A stretch of 64,000 nucleotides of DNA from Citrobacter rodentium NBRC 105723 = DSM 16636. GTDB lineage: Bacteria; Pseudomonadota; Gammaproteobacteria; Enterobacterales; Enterobacteriaceae. Positions 8,532 to 17,727 of this stretch are shown here, piece after piece; positions within the stretch are counted from its first letter, which is position 1, and each line of letters begins with the position of its first letter. The position numbers and the translations under genes are program-made. The stretch spans positions 1,302,001 to 1,366,000 of the forward strand of contig NZ_CP082833.1 of the NCBI RefSeq assembly GCF_021278985.1. Direction: 5' to 3'. The notes below the pieces were generated by a model. That model was not told the origin of the DNA. It saw only the letters and a list, made by a program, of their open reading frames with translations, and searched no databases.

Positions 8532-10243
8532 AGGTTATCCTTAGCGTCGGAAAGACAGTTCGCGCCAGCAGAACGGCGGGCCTGCCAGCTGCTGTAAAAC
8601 AGATAAAGCACCACTCCCGCCGTAACGGTGTAGCAGAAAACGGTGAGCCACCGCGTGGAGTAGCCGCCAAATTGCGCGAGGCCGGCATAGACGCCAATCA
8701 TGGCGAACAGGATGCCAACGGAGGCGATCTTGGCGTTTTTCCACGGCTGCATATCCACGGCAAACGCATCCTGGAATTTAAATGGCGTAGCGCGCGGCTT
8801 TATCAGGCCGATAATAAGCATCACCACCACGTTGAGACAGAAGGTGCAGGCCAGGACATAGAGGAAGTGAAAGTCGAACTTCACCAGGTAGTTGATGGTG
8901 ATGTAGCTGACAATTCCCAGCGCCATCGCCACCTTTGCCGCCTGCGCGGGAATGCGCGGGAAGAAAAAGCCCATGATGATAATGGTCACCAGCGGTACGT
9001 TGTAGATACCGTTAAGCTGTTTCATCCAGCTATAAAGCCCTTCCGGCGCGTTGGCGATCCACGGCGCCACCAGCACGGAAATAATCGCAATAAAGAAACC
9101 AAATTTACGCCCGACGCGCACTAACTGCTCCGGTTTGGCATCCTGGTTAATAATGCGCTGGTAGATCCCCATGCTGAATAAGGTGCTGGCGCTGTTAAGA
9201 AAGCCGTTGAAAGTGCTGATAACTGCGCCAAATAACACCGCGCCAAAGAATCCGACCAGCGGAACCGGCAGGACGTTATTGACCAGCGTCGGATAAGCCA
9301 TATCCGCTTTCGGCAAATCCTGATACAGATGAAAGGCAATCAGCCCCGGCAATACCAGAACCAGCGGGGCGAGCATTTTCAGCACGGCGGTTAATAACGC
9401 CCCCTTTTGCCCTTCCGCCAGGCTCTTCGAAGCCAGCGTGCGCTGGACAATGCCCTGATTAGTACACCAGTAGAAGGTATTCACCAGAATCAGGCCGGTA
9501 AACGCCGCGCCGATGGGCAGTGGATCGTTCGCGCCGCCGATGGAGTTGAGTTTCTCCGCGTGTACGGTGGTGAGCTGTTCGATGCCCTGTAAAAAGCTAC
9601 CTTTTCCCATCGCTATCAAACCAAATACCGGCACCAGCAGGCCGCCAATCACCAGGCCGATGCCGTTAATCGAATCCGCTACCGCCATAGCCCGCAGTCC
9701 GCCGATTACCGCATAAAGTATCCCCGCCAGCCCCAGCAAAATCACCAGCAGCCAGATCGCCGCGCCGTGGGAAATGTGCAGCGATTCGCTGATATGAAAC
9801 AGGCTGTTTAGCGCCAGCGCGCCGGAATAGAGCACGATCGGCAGAAAGCAGACGCCGGTTGCGATCAGGAAACAGAAATCGATAATAATGCGCGTGGTTT
9901 TGTCATAGCGTTCTTCGAGAAAGTCGGGAATGGTGGCGATACCGCGCTGCAGATAGCGCGGCAGGAAAATCAGCGCCAGGAAGATTAAAGTGACGGCGGA
10001 GGTCACTTCCCAGCCCATCACCGACATCCCGCTTTTGTAAGCCTGCCCGGAAAGGCCCACCAGCTGTTCGGTGGAGAGGTTGGTCAACATCAGCGACGCG
10101 GCGATTACCGGCGCCTTCAGCGAACGTCCTGCCAGAAAATACCCTTGTTGCGATCCGGTATCCGTTTTGCGTACCTTCCACCAGGTGATCGCCGCCACCA
10201 ATAGCGTAAAGCCGACAAAGCTCATAATTTGTAGCGTATTCAT
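8528..10243 (-). CDS. yidK: Sodium:solute symporter YidK (SSS family)
   Basis: This 571-residue protein has about 13-14 membrane segments and belongs to the SSS family, which moves sugars and other organic solutes with Na+. The stretch LTNLSTEQLVGLSGQAYKSG near residue 55 is typical of the sugar-transporting branch. It is the promoter-proximal gene of yidKJ, facing away from yidL, which is 167 bp distant and encodes an AraC-type activator. Together yidL, yidK and yidJ look like a small regulated catabolic unit for a sulfated sugar. The substrate is inferred only. Confidence 0.9.
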   Translation of the reverse strand: MNTLQIMSFVGFTLLVAAITWWKVRKTDTGSQQGYFLAGRSLKAPVIAASLMLTNLSTEQLVGLSGQAYKSGMSVMGWEVTSAVTLIFLALIFLPRYLQRGIATIPDFLEERYDKTTRIIIDFCFLIATGVCFLPIVLYSGALALNSLFHISESLHISHGAAIWLLVILLGLAGILYAVIGGLRAMAVADSINGIGLVIGGLLVPVFGLIAMGKGSFLQGIEQLTTVHAEKLNSIGGANDPLPIGAAFTGLILVNTFYWCTNQGIVQRTLASKSLAEGQKGALLTAVLKMLAPLVLVLPGLIAFHLYQDLPKADMAYPTLVNNVLPVPLVGFFGAVLFGAVISTFNGFLNSASTLFSMGIYQRIINQDAKPEQLVRVGRKFGFFIAIISVLVAPWIANAPEGLYSWMKQLNGIYNVPLVTIIIMGFFFPRIPAQAAKVAMALGIVSYITINYLVKFDFHFLYVLACTFCLNVVVMLIIGLIKPRATPFKFQDAFAVDMQPWKNAKIASVGILFAMIGVYAGLAQFGGYSTRWLTVFCYTVTAGVVLYLFYSSWQARRSAGANCLSDAKDNL

Positions 10244-10410
10244 CTCTTAGCCCTTTTATTGTTTATGTCCCGGCGGCCTCAGAGTCAGGAAGAGGTATTA
10301 CATGCCGGTTCAGGCAGACAGATTTCTTAAAGTACCTACGTCATATCCCTGAACGGATCTTTTTCTGTTATGTTCAGGTTGTGAGCATAATTCTCCGGCG
10401 AGAAATTAAA

Positions 10411-11304
10411 ATGAATGGAAATTTGCAAAGTTCGCATGTAAAAAACGAAACTACGTACAATATTCCGCTGCTTATTAATGAAAATGTGATCTCCAGCGGA
10501 ATTTCATTAATCTCGTTGTGGCACACCTTCGCCGATGAGCATTATCGGGTAATCTGGCCGCGCGACAAGAGAAAGCCGCTGATCGCCAACTCCTGGGTCG
10601 CGGTCTATACCGTGCAGGGCTGCGGGAAAATTCTGCTAAAAGATGGCGAGCAGATCACCCTTAACGGCAACTGCATCATCTTTTTAAAACCGACCGATAT
10701 TCTGTCCTATCATTGCGACGGTTTGCTGTGGGAACAATACTGGATGGAATTTACGCCAACCAGTATCATGGATATTCCCGTTCGCCAACAATGCGTTATT
10801 TATCAGGGCGAGGTTTATAATAATGAGCTTGCTCAGGTATCGCAGTTAATAACGTCAGCAGAGCCCATAAAAAATAATCTCGCCGTCGCTTTTCTTACCA
10901 AAATCATTTATCAATGGATTTGTCTTATTTATGCCGAAGGGAAAAAAGACCCTCAGCGTCGGCAAATTGAAAAATTAATCGCCACCCTGCACGCCAGCCT
11001 GCAGCGCCGCTGGAGCGTCGCGGACATGGCGGCGACCATTCCCTGTAGCGAAGCCTGGCTGCGACGCCTTTTTTTGCGCTATACCGGCAAAACGCCGAAA
11101 GAATATGTGCTGGATGCCCGCCTGGAGCTGGCGTTATCGCTGTTAAAACAGGAGGGGAATTCCGTCGGTCAGGTAGCGGACAGACTCAATTTCTTTGACC
11201 TGTTTCATTTCAGTAAAGCGTTTAAGCAGAAGTTTGGCTATGCGCCGTCGGCGGTGCTGAAGCATGCGAACCGGCACCCGCAGGATGCCGGTCAACAGGG
11301 TTAG
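10411..11304 (+). CDS. yidL: AraC-family transcriptional regulator YidL
   Basis: This is a 297-residue regulator with an N-terminal cupin-like sensing domain and two C-terminal helix-turn-helix motifs (SVADMAATIPCSEAWLRRLF and SVGQVADRLNFFDLFHFSKA). I use the ATG at 10411 (MNGNLQSSHVKNET) because it gives the E. coli YidL length; the frame is open to a GTG at 10381. It is divergent from yidKJ, its probable target. The stop codon shares three bases with the stop of the converging glucosidase gene, so no terminator fits between them. Confidence 0.9.
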   Translation: MNGNLQSSHVKNETTYNIPLLINENVISSGISLISLWHTFADEHYRVIWPRDKRKPLIANSWVAVYTVQGCGKILLKDGEQITLNGNCIIFLKPTDILSYHCDGLLWEQYWMEFTPTSIMDIPVRQQCVIYQGEVYNNELAQVSQLITSAEPIKNNLAVAFLTKIIYQWICLIYAEGKKDPQRRQIEKLIATLHASLQRRWSVADMAATIPCSEAWLRRLFLRYTGKTPKEYVLDARLELALSLLKQEGNSVGQVADRLNFFDLFHFSKAFKQKFGYAPSAVLKHANRHPQDAGQQG

Positions 11305-12623
11305 CGCAGTTCCGGCCAGAACTCTTTATTGGCTTCGATCAGGTCATCAAGAATCGCTTTAGCCACGGTCGAACCTGGCACGGTTTTCGACAGCGTGATC
11401 GCCTGCCATAGGCGCTGATAAGAGCGATGTTGCCAGGCATCCACGACCAGCTTTTCAACGGCTACCTGCTGGCTCATAAGGCCTTTTTGAAACTGCGGGA
11501 TTTCCCCCACGGTCAGCGGCTCCGGTCCGTTATGGCCCACCAGACACGGGATCTCCACCATCGCATCATCATCAAAATTATTAATAGCCCCGTTATTCGG
11601 CACAATCAGCAGCATTCTCTCCTGAGTGTTAAAAGCAATGGCTACCGCCAGATCGACTATATAAGAAGCATGTTCGTCAATTTCCAGCTCGCCGGCAGAA
11701 GAATTTCCCGCGTCTATAATGGCCTGACAGGCTCCAAATACCTGTTTTTCACGATGATCCATGACCTCATTGGCACGGGTATATTCCGGATTTGAATGCT
11801 GTACGACATAATCGGGCAGCAAATAGTATTTCAAATAGGTATTCGGCAGGGTTTCAGGATCAAGCAGGCAGACATCCTTCATTTTTACAAAAGTATCGTT
11901 CCAGCTTGCTTCTGTGGGCGGAACATCAAGCAGCGGAACATAACCGTATTTTTTCGTATGTTCACGTAACAGCGGCATAAGATCGTTGCCCTGTAAATCT
12001 TCAATCGATGTCCACCAGCCAAAGTGATTCAACCCATAATAACGCGTCCGCAACTGCTTACGGCTTTGTAAGCCAGCAATCTGCGCAAACCGGCTTTCAA
12101 TGCCAATGGGCATATCGCATATATTGAGGATTCTGGCCTTCGGACGCAGACGTCGCGTCGCCTCCGCCACGATGGCCGCCGGGTTCGAATAGTTAAGCAT
12201 CCAGGCGGCCGGTGAATATTTTTCCATGTAATCCACCAGTTCCAGCACGCCGCCAATGGAACGCATGCCATAGGCGATCCCGCCCGGCCCGCAGGTTTCC
12301 TGACCCAGAACGCCATGACGCAGGGGGATTTTTTCGTCTTTCTCCCGCATAGGGTATTTGCCTACGCGGATGTGCGCCATCACGAAATCAACATCGGTAA
12401 ATGCGGTTTCGGGATCGGTGCTGTAACTAAATTCAATCTCTGGCGCCTGCTCTTTGAGGATGATTTTGCAGGCTTCGGCAATTATTTCCTGGCGAGCGCC
12501 GTCATTGTCATAGAATTTCAGCGTGCGTAGCGGGAAACGCTCCTGATTAGCCAGCAACATTAATACGATGCCCGGAGTAAAAGTACTGCCGCCGCCCGCA
12601 ATAACCACCGAGAATTTTTTCAT
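11301..12623 (-). CDS. aglB: 6-phospho-alpha-glucosidase (glycosyl hydrolase family 4)
   Basis: This 440-residue GH4 enzyme hydrolyses phosphorylated alpha-glucosides such as maltose-6-phosphate or sucrose-isomer phosphates delivered by the adjacent PTS permease. The N terminus has the NAD+-binding loop VVIAGGGSTFTPG. Metal-site residues typical of GH4 are visible in LNICDMPIGIE (Cys) and YGLNHFGWW (His). It is almost identical in layout to Klebsiella AglB and corresponds to E. coli glvG, which is broken in K-12; here the gene is intact. The start overlaps the permease stop by 4 bp, so the two are co-translated. Confidence 0.93.
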   Translation of the reverse strand: MKKFSVVIAGGGSTFTPGIVLMLLANQERFPLRTLKFYDNDGARQEIIAEACKIILKEQAPEIEFSYSTDPETAFTDVDFVMAHIRVGKYPMREKDEKIPLRHGVLGQETCGPGGIAYGMRSIGGVLELVDYMEKYSPAAWMLNYSNPAAIVAEATRRLRPKARILNICDMPIGIESRFAQIAGLQSRKQLRTRYYGLNHFGWWTSIEDLQGNDLMPLLREHTKKYGYVPLLDVPPTEASWNDTFVKMKDVCLLDPETLPNTYLKYYLLPDYVVQHSNPEYTRANEVMDHREKQVFGACQAIIDAGNSSAGELEIDEHASYIVDLAVAIAFNTQERMLLIVPNNGAINNFDDDAMVEIPCLVGHNGPEPLTVGEIPQFQKGLMSQQVAVEKLVVDAWQHRSYQRLWQAITLSKTVPGSTVAKAILDDLIEANKEFWPELR

Positions 12624-14227
12624 GATACTGCCTCCGTCCTGAGGATCTGTTCGTTTGAGAAAGGGGTTTTCATTAGCGTTTCCATCTGCTCGCGCACCAT
12701 CGGAACATTAAGTCCGACAATGACCTGGATCGCATTGCCATGACGAACAACGCCGTACGCGCCATACGTTTTGAAGACGTCATCATGTTGAGTTAACGCC
12801 ATATCCCGGAGCGTGATACGCAAACGGGTGGCGCAGTTATTGATATTTTCGATATTGGCAGCGCCGCCCAAAGCCGTCAGAAAACCTATTGCCTGCTCGT
12901 GGGGCACTTTTGATGCCGCAGTCTGCGCAGCCTTATAATCGGCTTTGCTATAGAGCCGAACTTCACTCTCTTCACGACCCGGCGTCTTAAGATTGAAACG
13001 CAGGATAAGCGCACGAAAGATCACGAAGTAGAGCACGGTAAAGACCAGCCCAATCCCCATCTGGGTGAATATCATTCCGGCATGGTTATGGAACATTGGG
13101 ATCCAGTCCTGCGGCAACATTGTATCGATCAACCCACCTCCCATATTGCCCACCACGCCGCAGAGGTACATGGTTGTCGCCATTGTGGCGGCAAGGAGGG
13201 CATGAATCGCGAACAACGCGGGAGAGATAAACAGGAAGGTGAACTCCAGAGGCTCCGTCACACCCACAAGTACGGCGGTTAACGTCGCTGGTATGAGCAA
13301 CCCGGCGATTTTTTTCCGGTTCTCCACTGCTGCGGTGTAATAGAGAGCAAGCGCAATTCCGGGAGCGCCAAAGATTTTTGAATTACCAAACAGGCCAAAT
13401 CCGCCTTCCGGGAAAAGAGTTTTGAGTGGCGTGGTAGTCTGGCTGTATTCAAGCAAATGGTTCGCCCAGTGGATCTGAATTCCACCTTCCACTGCGGCCG
13501 GACCAAACATAAAAGGACCGTAGACAAAATGATGCAGCCCCGTTGGAATCAGGATGCGCTCAAGGAAAGTGTAGACCCATACGCCGAACGCCCCGGCAGT
13601 GCGTAAAAAATCCTGCAATGAACCAATTCCTGCCTGCACTTTCGGCCAGCACAGTAATGTTAACCACGCACAGGGTAACATCACCCAAAAAGCTACAATG
13701 ACGACAAAGGACGTACCCTGAAAGATGCCGATAATGGCAGGTAAGGGTTTATCAAAAAAATGATTATGGATAGCCGTAACAATACCGGAGATAACAATAG
13801 CGCCTATAATACTAGTATCTAATGTTTTTATCCCCGCGATCGTTGTCAATCCGCTTCCGGTTGTGGGAGCCAAAGAAAAATCGACGGCAAAAAAATCCCC
13901 CCATAGCGTTCCCATAATGTTAATGAAATAATTCCATGCCAGAAAACTGACCAGTACAGCTAAACAAGCCCTGGCGTGGCCATTATTGGCAAGTCCAATA
14001 GGTAATCCAATCGCAAATATTAAAGCCATGTTGCGAAAAACAGCCCAACCGCCGTCCTCAATCACTTTAACGATTTGAGCAAAAAGCGAGTCCGGAGAGG
14101 TCAACGCTTCCCCAACAAAAAGAGGGTTCTGTAATAGAATGCATATTCCCACAACAATGCCAGCAAAAGGAAATAACAATACAGGGGTGAACATCGCGCC
14201 ACCAAAGCGCTGTATTTTACTCAGCAT
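12620..14227 (-). CDS. glvC: Alpha-glucoside PTS permease, EIICB fusion
   Basis: This 535-residue phosphotransferase permease has an N-terminal EIIC membrane domain (about residues 1-415) and a C-terminal EIIB domain (about 445-535). The phosphorylation-site cysteine is in NINNCATRLRITL. It corresponds to Klebsiella AglA and E. coli GlvC+GlvB, which are separate pieces in K-12. There is no EIIA domain, so phosphate must come from an EIIA encoded elsewhere (EIIA-Glc is usual for this class). The promoter should lie in 14228-14500, between it and the divergent GntR gene. First gene of the two-gene operon with aglB. Confidence 0.92.
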   Translation of the reverse strand: MLSKIQRFGGAMFTPVLLFPFAGIVVGICILLQNPLFVGEALTSPDSLFAQIVKVIEDGGWAVFRNMALIFAIGLPIGLANNGHARACLAVLVSFLAWNYFINIMGTLWGDFFAVDFSLAPTTGSGLTTIAGIKTLDTSIIGAIVISGIVTAIHNHFFDKPLPAIIGIFQGTSFVVIVAFWVMLPCAWLTLLCWPKVQAGIGSLQDFLRTAGAFGVWVYTFLERILIPTGLHHFVYGPFMFGPAAVEGGIQIHWANHLLEYSQTTTPLKTLFPEGGFGLFGNSKIFGAPGIALALYYTAAVENRKKIAGLLIPATLTAVLVGVTEPLEFTFLFISPALFAIHALLAATMATTMYLCGVVGNMGGGLIDTMLPQDWIPMFHNHAGMIFTQMGIGLVFTVLYFVIFRALILRFNLKTPGREESEVRLYSKADYKAAQTAASKVPHEQAIGFLTALGGAANIENINNCATRLRITLRDMALTQHDDVFKTYGAYGVVRHGNAIQVIVGLNVPMVREQMETLMKTPFSNEQILRTEAVS

Positions 14228-14500
14228 TTTTAATCCTTATATGTTACATTTACAATGAATATAACTTAACGATTTTTCATACTTCACCAATAAGATAAAA
14301 CAGAAAGGATTCGTCATTGCCTTTGCAATAAAAACATTTGTGACCAGCATCATGATTTTATTTTATGTAAGCTGTATATTTTTTTAGTGGTTTCTATACA
14401 GCCTGGTAATTCCTGTTTTATCGAAAAGAAAAAACACATTTAGTTTCAATTGGTTAATTGGATGTATATCGATATTTTATGTAGCGAAAGAGGTCTAATG

Positions 14501-15193
14501 ATGATCTATAAAAATATTGCAAATACACTAAGAGTTCGCATAGGCACCGCTGAATATGAAGTGGGTAGCGCTCTCCCTGGCGAAAACCGATTAGCCTCAG
14601 AATTTGGTGTCAGCAGAATGACCGTGCGCAAAGCTATCGATTTACTGGTCGGGTGGGGATTGGTTTTCAGAAAAAATGGGAGTGGAACATATATCATCCA
14701 TAAAAATGTATATGCGGGAACAGATAGTATTCCTGGATTTTTTGATGCGATGAAAGTCTTTCACGGAAAAATCACCAGCGACGTCCTTGCCTTTAAAATC
14801 CAACCGGCAACTGAAGTGATAGCGGCGCAATTACATCTTGCAAATAATGAACAGGTTTACTACTCAAGGCGACTTCGCTTTGTTAATAGCACACCATTAA
14901 TGTTAGAAGATAGCTATATGCCTGTTCGTTTTTTTAAGAACTTAACGGTGACGCACCTCGAAGGTTCAAAATTCAAGTATATTGAAAAAGAGTGCCATAT
15001 TTCCATCGGTGGTACTTATGAATGCCTGACTCCTGTACTGGTAGAAAGCGGTATTGCCAGTCTTCTTAACATCAAAGAGAGCACGCCGATATTATGTATT
15101 ACATCGTTAACCTATAGCCGGGAAAATGAGTTTATCAATTACTCTATCATGTATCGAAATACCAGCGAATATCGTGAAGATCGTTATCTATAA
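14501..15193 (+). CDS. GntR/HutC-family regulator, YidP paralog 1
   Basis: This 230-residue regulator has an N-terminal winged helix (about residues 1-70; RLASEFGVSRMTVRKAIDLL is the recognition region) and a C-terminal UTRA ligand domain (about 85-225). The start MIYKNIANTLRVRI is chosen because it aligns with the next gene and has AGAGG seven bases upstream; the frame extends upstream to 14450. It is roughly half identical to the following yidP by eye, and its sequence looks AT-richer than its neighbours. It is divergent from the glvC-aglB operon, so it probably regulates it. In K-12 only one such gene is present. Confidence 0.88.
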   Translation: MIYKNIANTLRVRIGTAEYEVGSALPGENRLASEFGVSRMTVRKAIDLLVGWGLVFRKNGSGTYIIHKNVYAGTDSIPGFFDAMKVFHGKITSDVLAFKIQPATEVIAAQLHLANNEQVYYSRRLRFVNSTPLMLEDSYMPVRFFKNLTVTHLEGSKFKYIEKECHISIGGTYECLTPVLVESGIASLLNIKESTPILCITSLTYSRENEFINYSIMYRNTSEYREDRYL

Positions 15194-15224
15194 ATAACGC
15201 GCATTAATATCAGGAATAAAAAAG

Positions 15225-15983
15225 ATGATCTATAAATCAGTGGCGGAACGACTGCGAATTCGACTTAACTCTTCTGATTACCATATTGGCAACCCGTTGC
15301 CGGGTGAAAAAAAGCTTGCCGAAGAGTTTGCGGTTTCACGAATGACCATCCGTAAAGCTATCGACATGTTAGTAGACCTGGGGCTGGTGCAGCGCCGCCA
15401 CGGCAGCGGAAACTACGTTGTCCGCAAAGATATTTATCATGAGACCGCCCATCTGAACGGGCTGACGGAAATACTGCAACGGCAAGAGAAAAGTGTAAAA
15501 AGCCAGGTTCTGGCCTTTGAGGTGATGCCAGCGCCGCCGGCGATTGCCAGCCAGTTACGTATTCAGATTAACGAACGTATTTACTTCTCCCGCCGCATAC
15601 GCCATATAGAGGAGAAACCGCTGATGCTGGAAGACAGCTACATGCCGGTAAAACTGTTCCGCAATCTTTCAGTTGCCCATCTGGAGGGAGGAAAATTCGC
15701 TTACATCGAGAAAACGTGCGGCATTATCATCAGCGGCGGCTACGAAAATCTGACGCCGGTGCTTGCTGATAAACAGCTTGCCGCACTAATGAATGTGCCT
15801 GAACAGACACCGCTGTTACGGATTACATCACTTTTGTACAGCGATAGCGGTGATTTTTTGAATTATTCGGTGATGTTCAGAAATGCCAGCGAGAGCCCGG
15901 TGGACTACCATTTGCGTCGTGTCCATCCGGGCCGTGAACTTACCCCAGTCCCCAGAAAATCACCGCCAGCAGCTGCGGGGTGA
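15225..15983 (+). CDS. yidP: GntR/HutC-family regulator YidP
   Basis: This 252-residue GntR-type regulator has a winged helix (KLAEEFAVSRMTIRKAIDML) and a UTRA domain with MLEDSYMPVKLFRNLSVAHL. It follows its paralog by 31 bp in the same direction, so they may be cotranscribed. The C terminus runs 44 bp into the opposite-strand end of yidE and is about 14 residues longer than I recall for E. coli YidP (238); a shifted stop codon is the simplest explanation. Likely role: control of the alpha-glucoside operon, by location. Confidence 0.9.
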   Translation: MIYKSVAERLRIRLNSSDYHIGNPLPGEKKLAEEFAVSRMTIRKAIDMLVDLGLVQRRHGSGNYVVRKDIYHETAHLNGLTEILQRQEKSVKSQVLAFEVMPAPPAIASQLRIQINERIYFSRRIRHIEEKPLMLEDSYMPVKLFRNLSVAHLEGGKFAYIEKTCGIIISGGYENLTPVLADKQLAALMNVPEQTPLLRITSLLYSDSGDFLNYSVMFRNASESPVDYHLRRVHPGRELTPVPRKSPPAAAG

Positions 15984-17601
15984 TAATGCGCAGGAACATC
16001 ACCAGCGGATAAACGGTCGCATAGGACAGCGCCGCCGCGCCGCTGGTGGCGTGCAGGTTGTTGGCAAACGCCAGCGCGGGCGGATCGGTCATAGAACCGG
16101 CCAGCATTCCGCACAGCGTCAGGTAGTTCATTTTGGCGAAGATACGCGCCAGCAGGCCAACGGTAATCAGCGGAATTGCGGTGATAAATATTCCGTAGCC
16201 AATCCAGCTTAAGCCTTCTCCCTGGGTCAGGGTATCGATAAAGTCACCGCCCGACTTCAGCCCGACCACCGCCAGAAAAAGCACAATCCCCAGCTCGCGC
16301 AGCGCCAGGTTAGCGCTCGGCGGCATAAACCAGTACAGCTTACCGATGCTGCCGATACGCCCGAGGATCAGCGCCATAATCAGCGGACCACCCGCCAGCC
16401 CCAGCTTTAACGCCACCGGGAATCCGGGAACGAAAAGCGGAATGGAGCCGAGCATAACGCCCAGCCCGATACCGATAAACACCGGCAGCATCTGCACCTG
16501 TTGCAGCTTCTGCTGGGCGTTGCCCACCACGCTGGCGACGGCGTCAATGGAGGCCGGTCGCCCCACCAGGTTGAGAATGTCGCCAAACTGCAGGCTGGCG
16601 TCGCTACTGGCGACCAGTTCGACACCGGCGCGGTTGAGCCTGGAGATCACCACGTCATAGCGCTCTTTAAAGTGCAGATCGCGGATGCGCTTACCCAGCA
16701 CTTTTTCATTGGTGACCACCACGCGCTCAACGCGAAGATCGGTGCCACGGGTGGAAAGGGAGGTATCCACTTCCTGACCAATGACCAGCTGAGCGTTATG
16801 CAGATCGCCGGGCTGCCCGACCAGGTGCAACAGATCGCCGAGCTGAATAACGGTGGTGGGCGACGGCACCATCAGCGTCTCTTCACGCTTCAGGCGCGAG
16901 CAGATAATTTTGTCGCTGTTCAGGAGCGGTACGTCCTGAATCGCCATATTGTTGAGGTTAGGGTTTTCAACGCGGATATTGATGGTTTTGATCAGCGAGT
17001 GCCCGTTGGTGAGGGTCGACTCATGCTGCTGAGCCTCCGCCTCCACATTCACGCGGAAGATCATGCGCATCAGCCACATAGTCAGCAGAATGCCGCAAAT
17101 GCCGAACGGATAGGCCATCGCGTAGCTCATCCCCATTTGATCCACCACGTCCATTGGCGTGCCCAGATCGCGCAGGATTTGTTGCCCCGCCCCCAGCGCC
17201 GGAGTATTGGTCACCGCCCCGGAGAAAATCCCCAGCACCACCGGCAGCGGAATGGCGAAAATTTTATGCAGAATCGCGGTGACCAGGCCGCCCATGATAA
17301 CAATCAGAATCGCAAACAGATTGAGGCGCAGGCCGGAAACGCGCAGCGAAGCAAAGAAGCCAGGTCCCACCTGAATACCGATGGTGTAAACGAACAGAAT
17401 CAGGCCAAACTCCTGGATGAAGTGCAGCATATCGCCGCTCAGCGTCACCCCGGCCTGGTCGACAAAATGACCGACGATAATGCCGCCAAACAGCACGCCG
17501 CCAATGCCAAAGCCGATCCCCCGCACTTTGATATTGCCGATCCATAATCCAACAACCGCCACCACCGCCAGAACGCTGACCGTCAATGCTATATCACTCA
17601 T
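15940..17601 (-). CDS. yidE: Putative transporter YidE (AAE family with TrkA-C domains)
   Basis: This 553-residue membrane protein has the aspartate:alanine-exchanger arrangement: about five N-terminal helices, two cytoplasmic RCK/TrkA-C domains in the middle (about residues 190-370, including VGQPGDLHNAQLVIG and VGRPASIDAVASVVG), then about five C-terminal helices. Length equals E. coli YidE. The substrate is not known. It stands alone, downstream of ibpB and separated from it by a terminator, and its 3' end overlaps yidP. Confidence 0.92.
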   Translation of the reverse strand: MSDIALTVSVLAVVAVVGLWIGNIKVRGIGFGIGGVLFGGIIVGHFVDQAGVTLSGDMLHFIQEFGLILFVYTIGIQVGPGFFASLRVSGLRLNLFAILIVIMGGLVTAILHKIFAIPLPVVLGIFSGAVTNTPALGAGQQILRDLGTPMDVVDQMGMSYAMAYPFGICGILLTMWLMRMIFRVNVEAEAQQHESTLTNGHSLIKTINIRVENPNLNNMAIQDVPLLNSDKIICSRLKREETLMVPSPTTVIQLGDLLHLVGQPGDLHNAQLVIGQEVDTSLSTRGTDLRVERVVVTNEKVLGKRIRDLHFKERYDVVISRLNRAGVELVASSDASLQFGDILNLVGRPASIDAVASVVGNAQQKLQQVQMLPVFIGIGLGVMLGSIPLFVPGFPVALKLGLAGGPLIMALILGRIGSIGKLYWFMPPSANLALRELGIVLFLAVVGLKSGGDFIDTLTQGEGLSWIGYGIFITAIPLITVGLLARIFAKMNYLTLCGMLAGSMTDPPALAFANNLHATSGAAALSYATVYPLVMFLRIITPQLLAVIFWGLG

Positions 17602-17680
17602 CTTTTATTCCCTGTGAATAACATTATTGAGTAAATGGATTCTCGCAGAGTACAACCGCAATGTATGGGTGGTAAAGCAC

Positions 17681-17708
17681 AAAAAAGCCCCGTCATTTCT
17701 GGCGGGGC
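17681..17708 (-). terminator. Rho-independent terminator after ibpB
   Basis: Read on the minus strand, GCCCCG and CGGGGC form a stem around a ten-base loop, followed by six T. It lies 20 bp beyond the ibpB stop, ends the ibpAB transcript and shields yidE. Confidence 0.85.
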
Positions 17709-17727
17709 AAGGGTAAGGAGCTATGTT

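Noticed and set aside
16501..17547. 348-residue open frame antisense to yidE
   Set aside because: Rich in His, Gln, Arg and Asn as expected from reading a membrane-protein gene backwards; no start signal.
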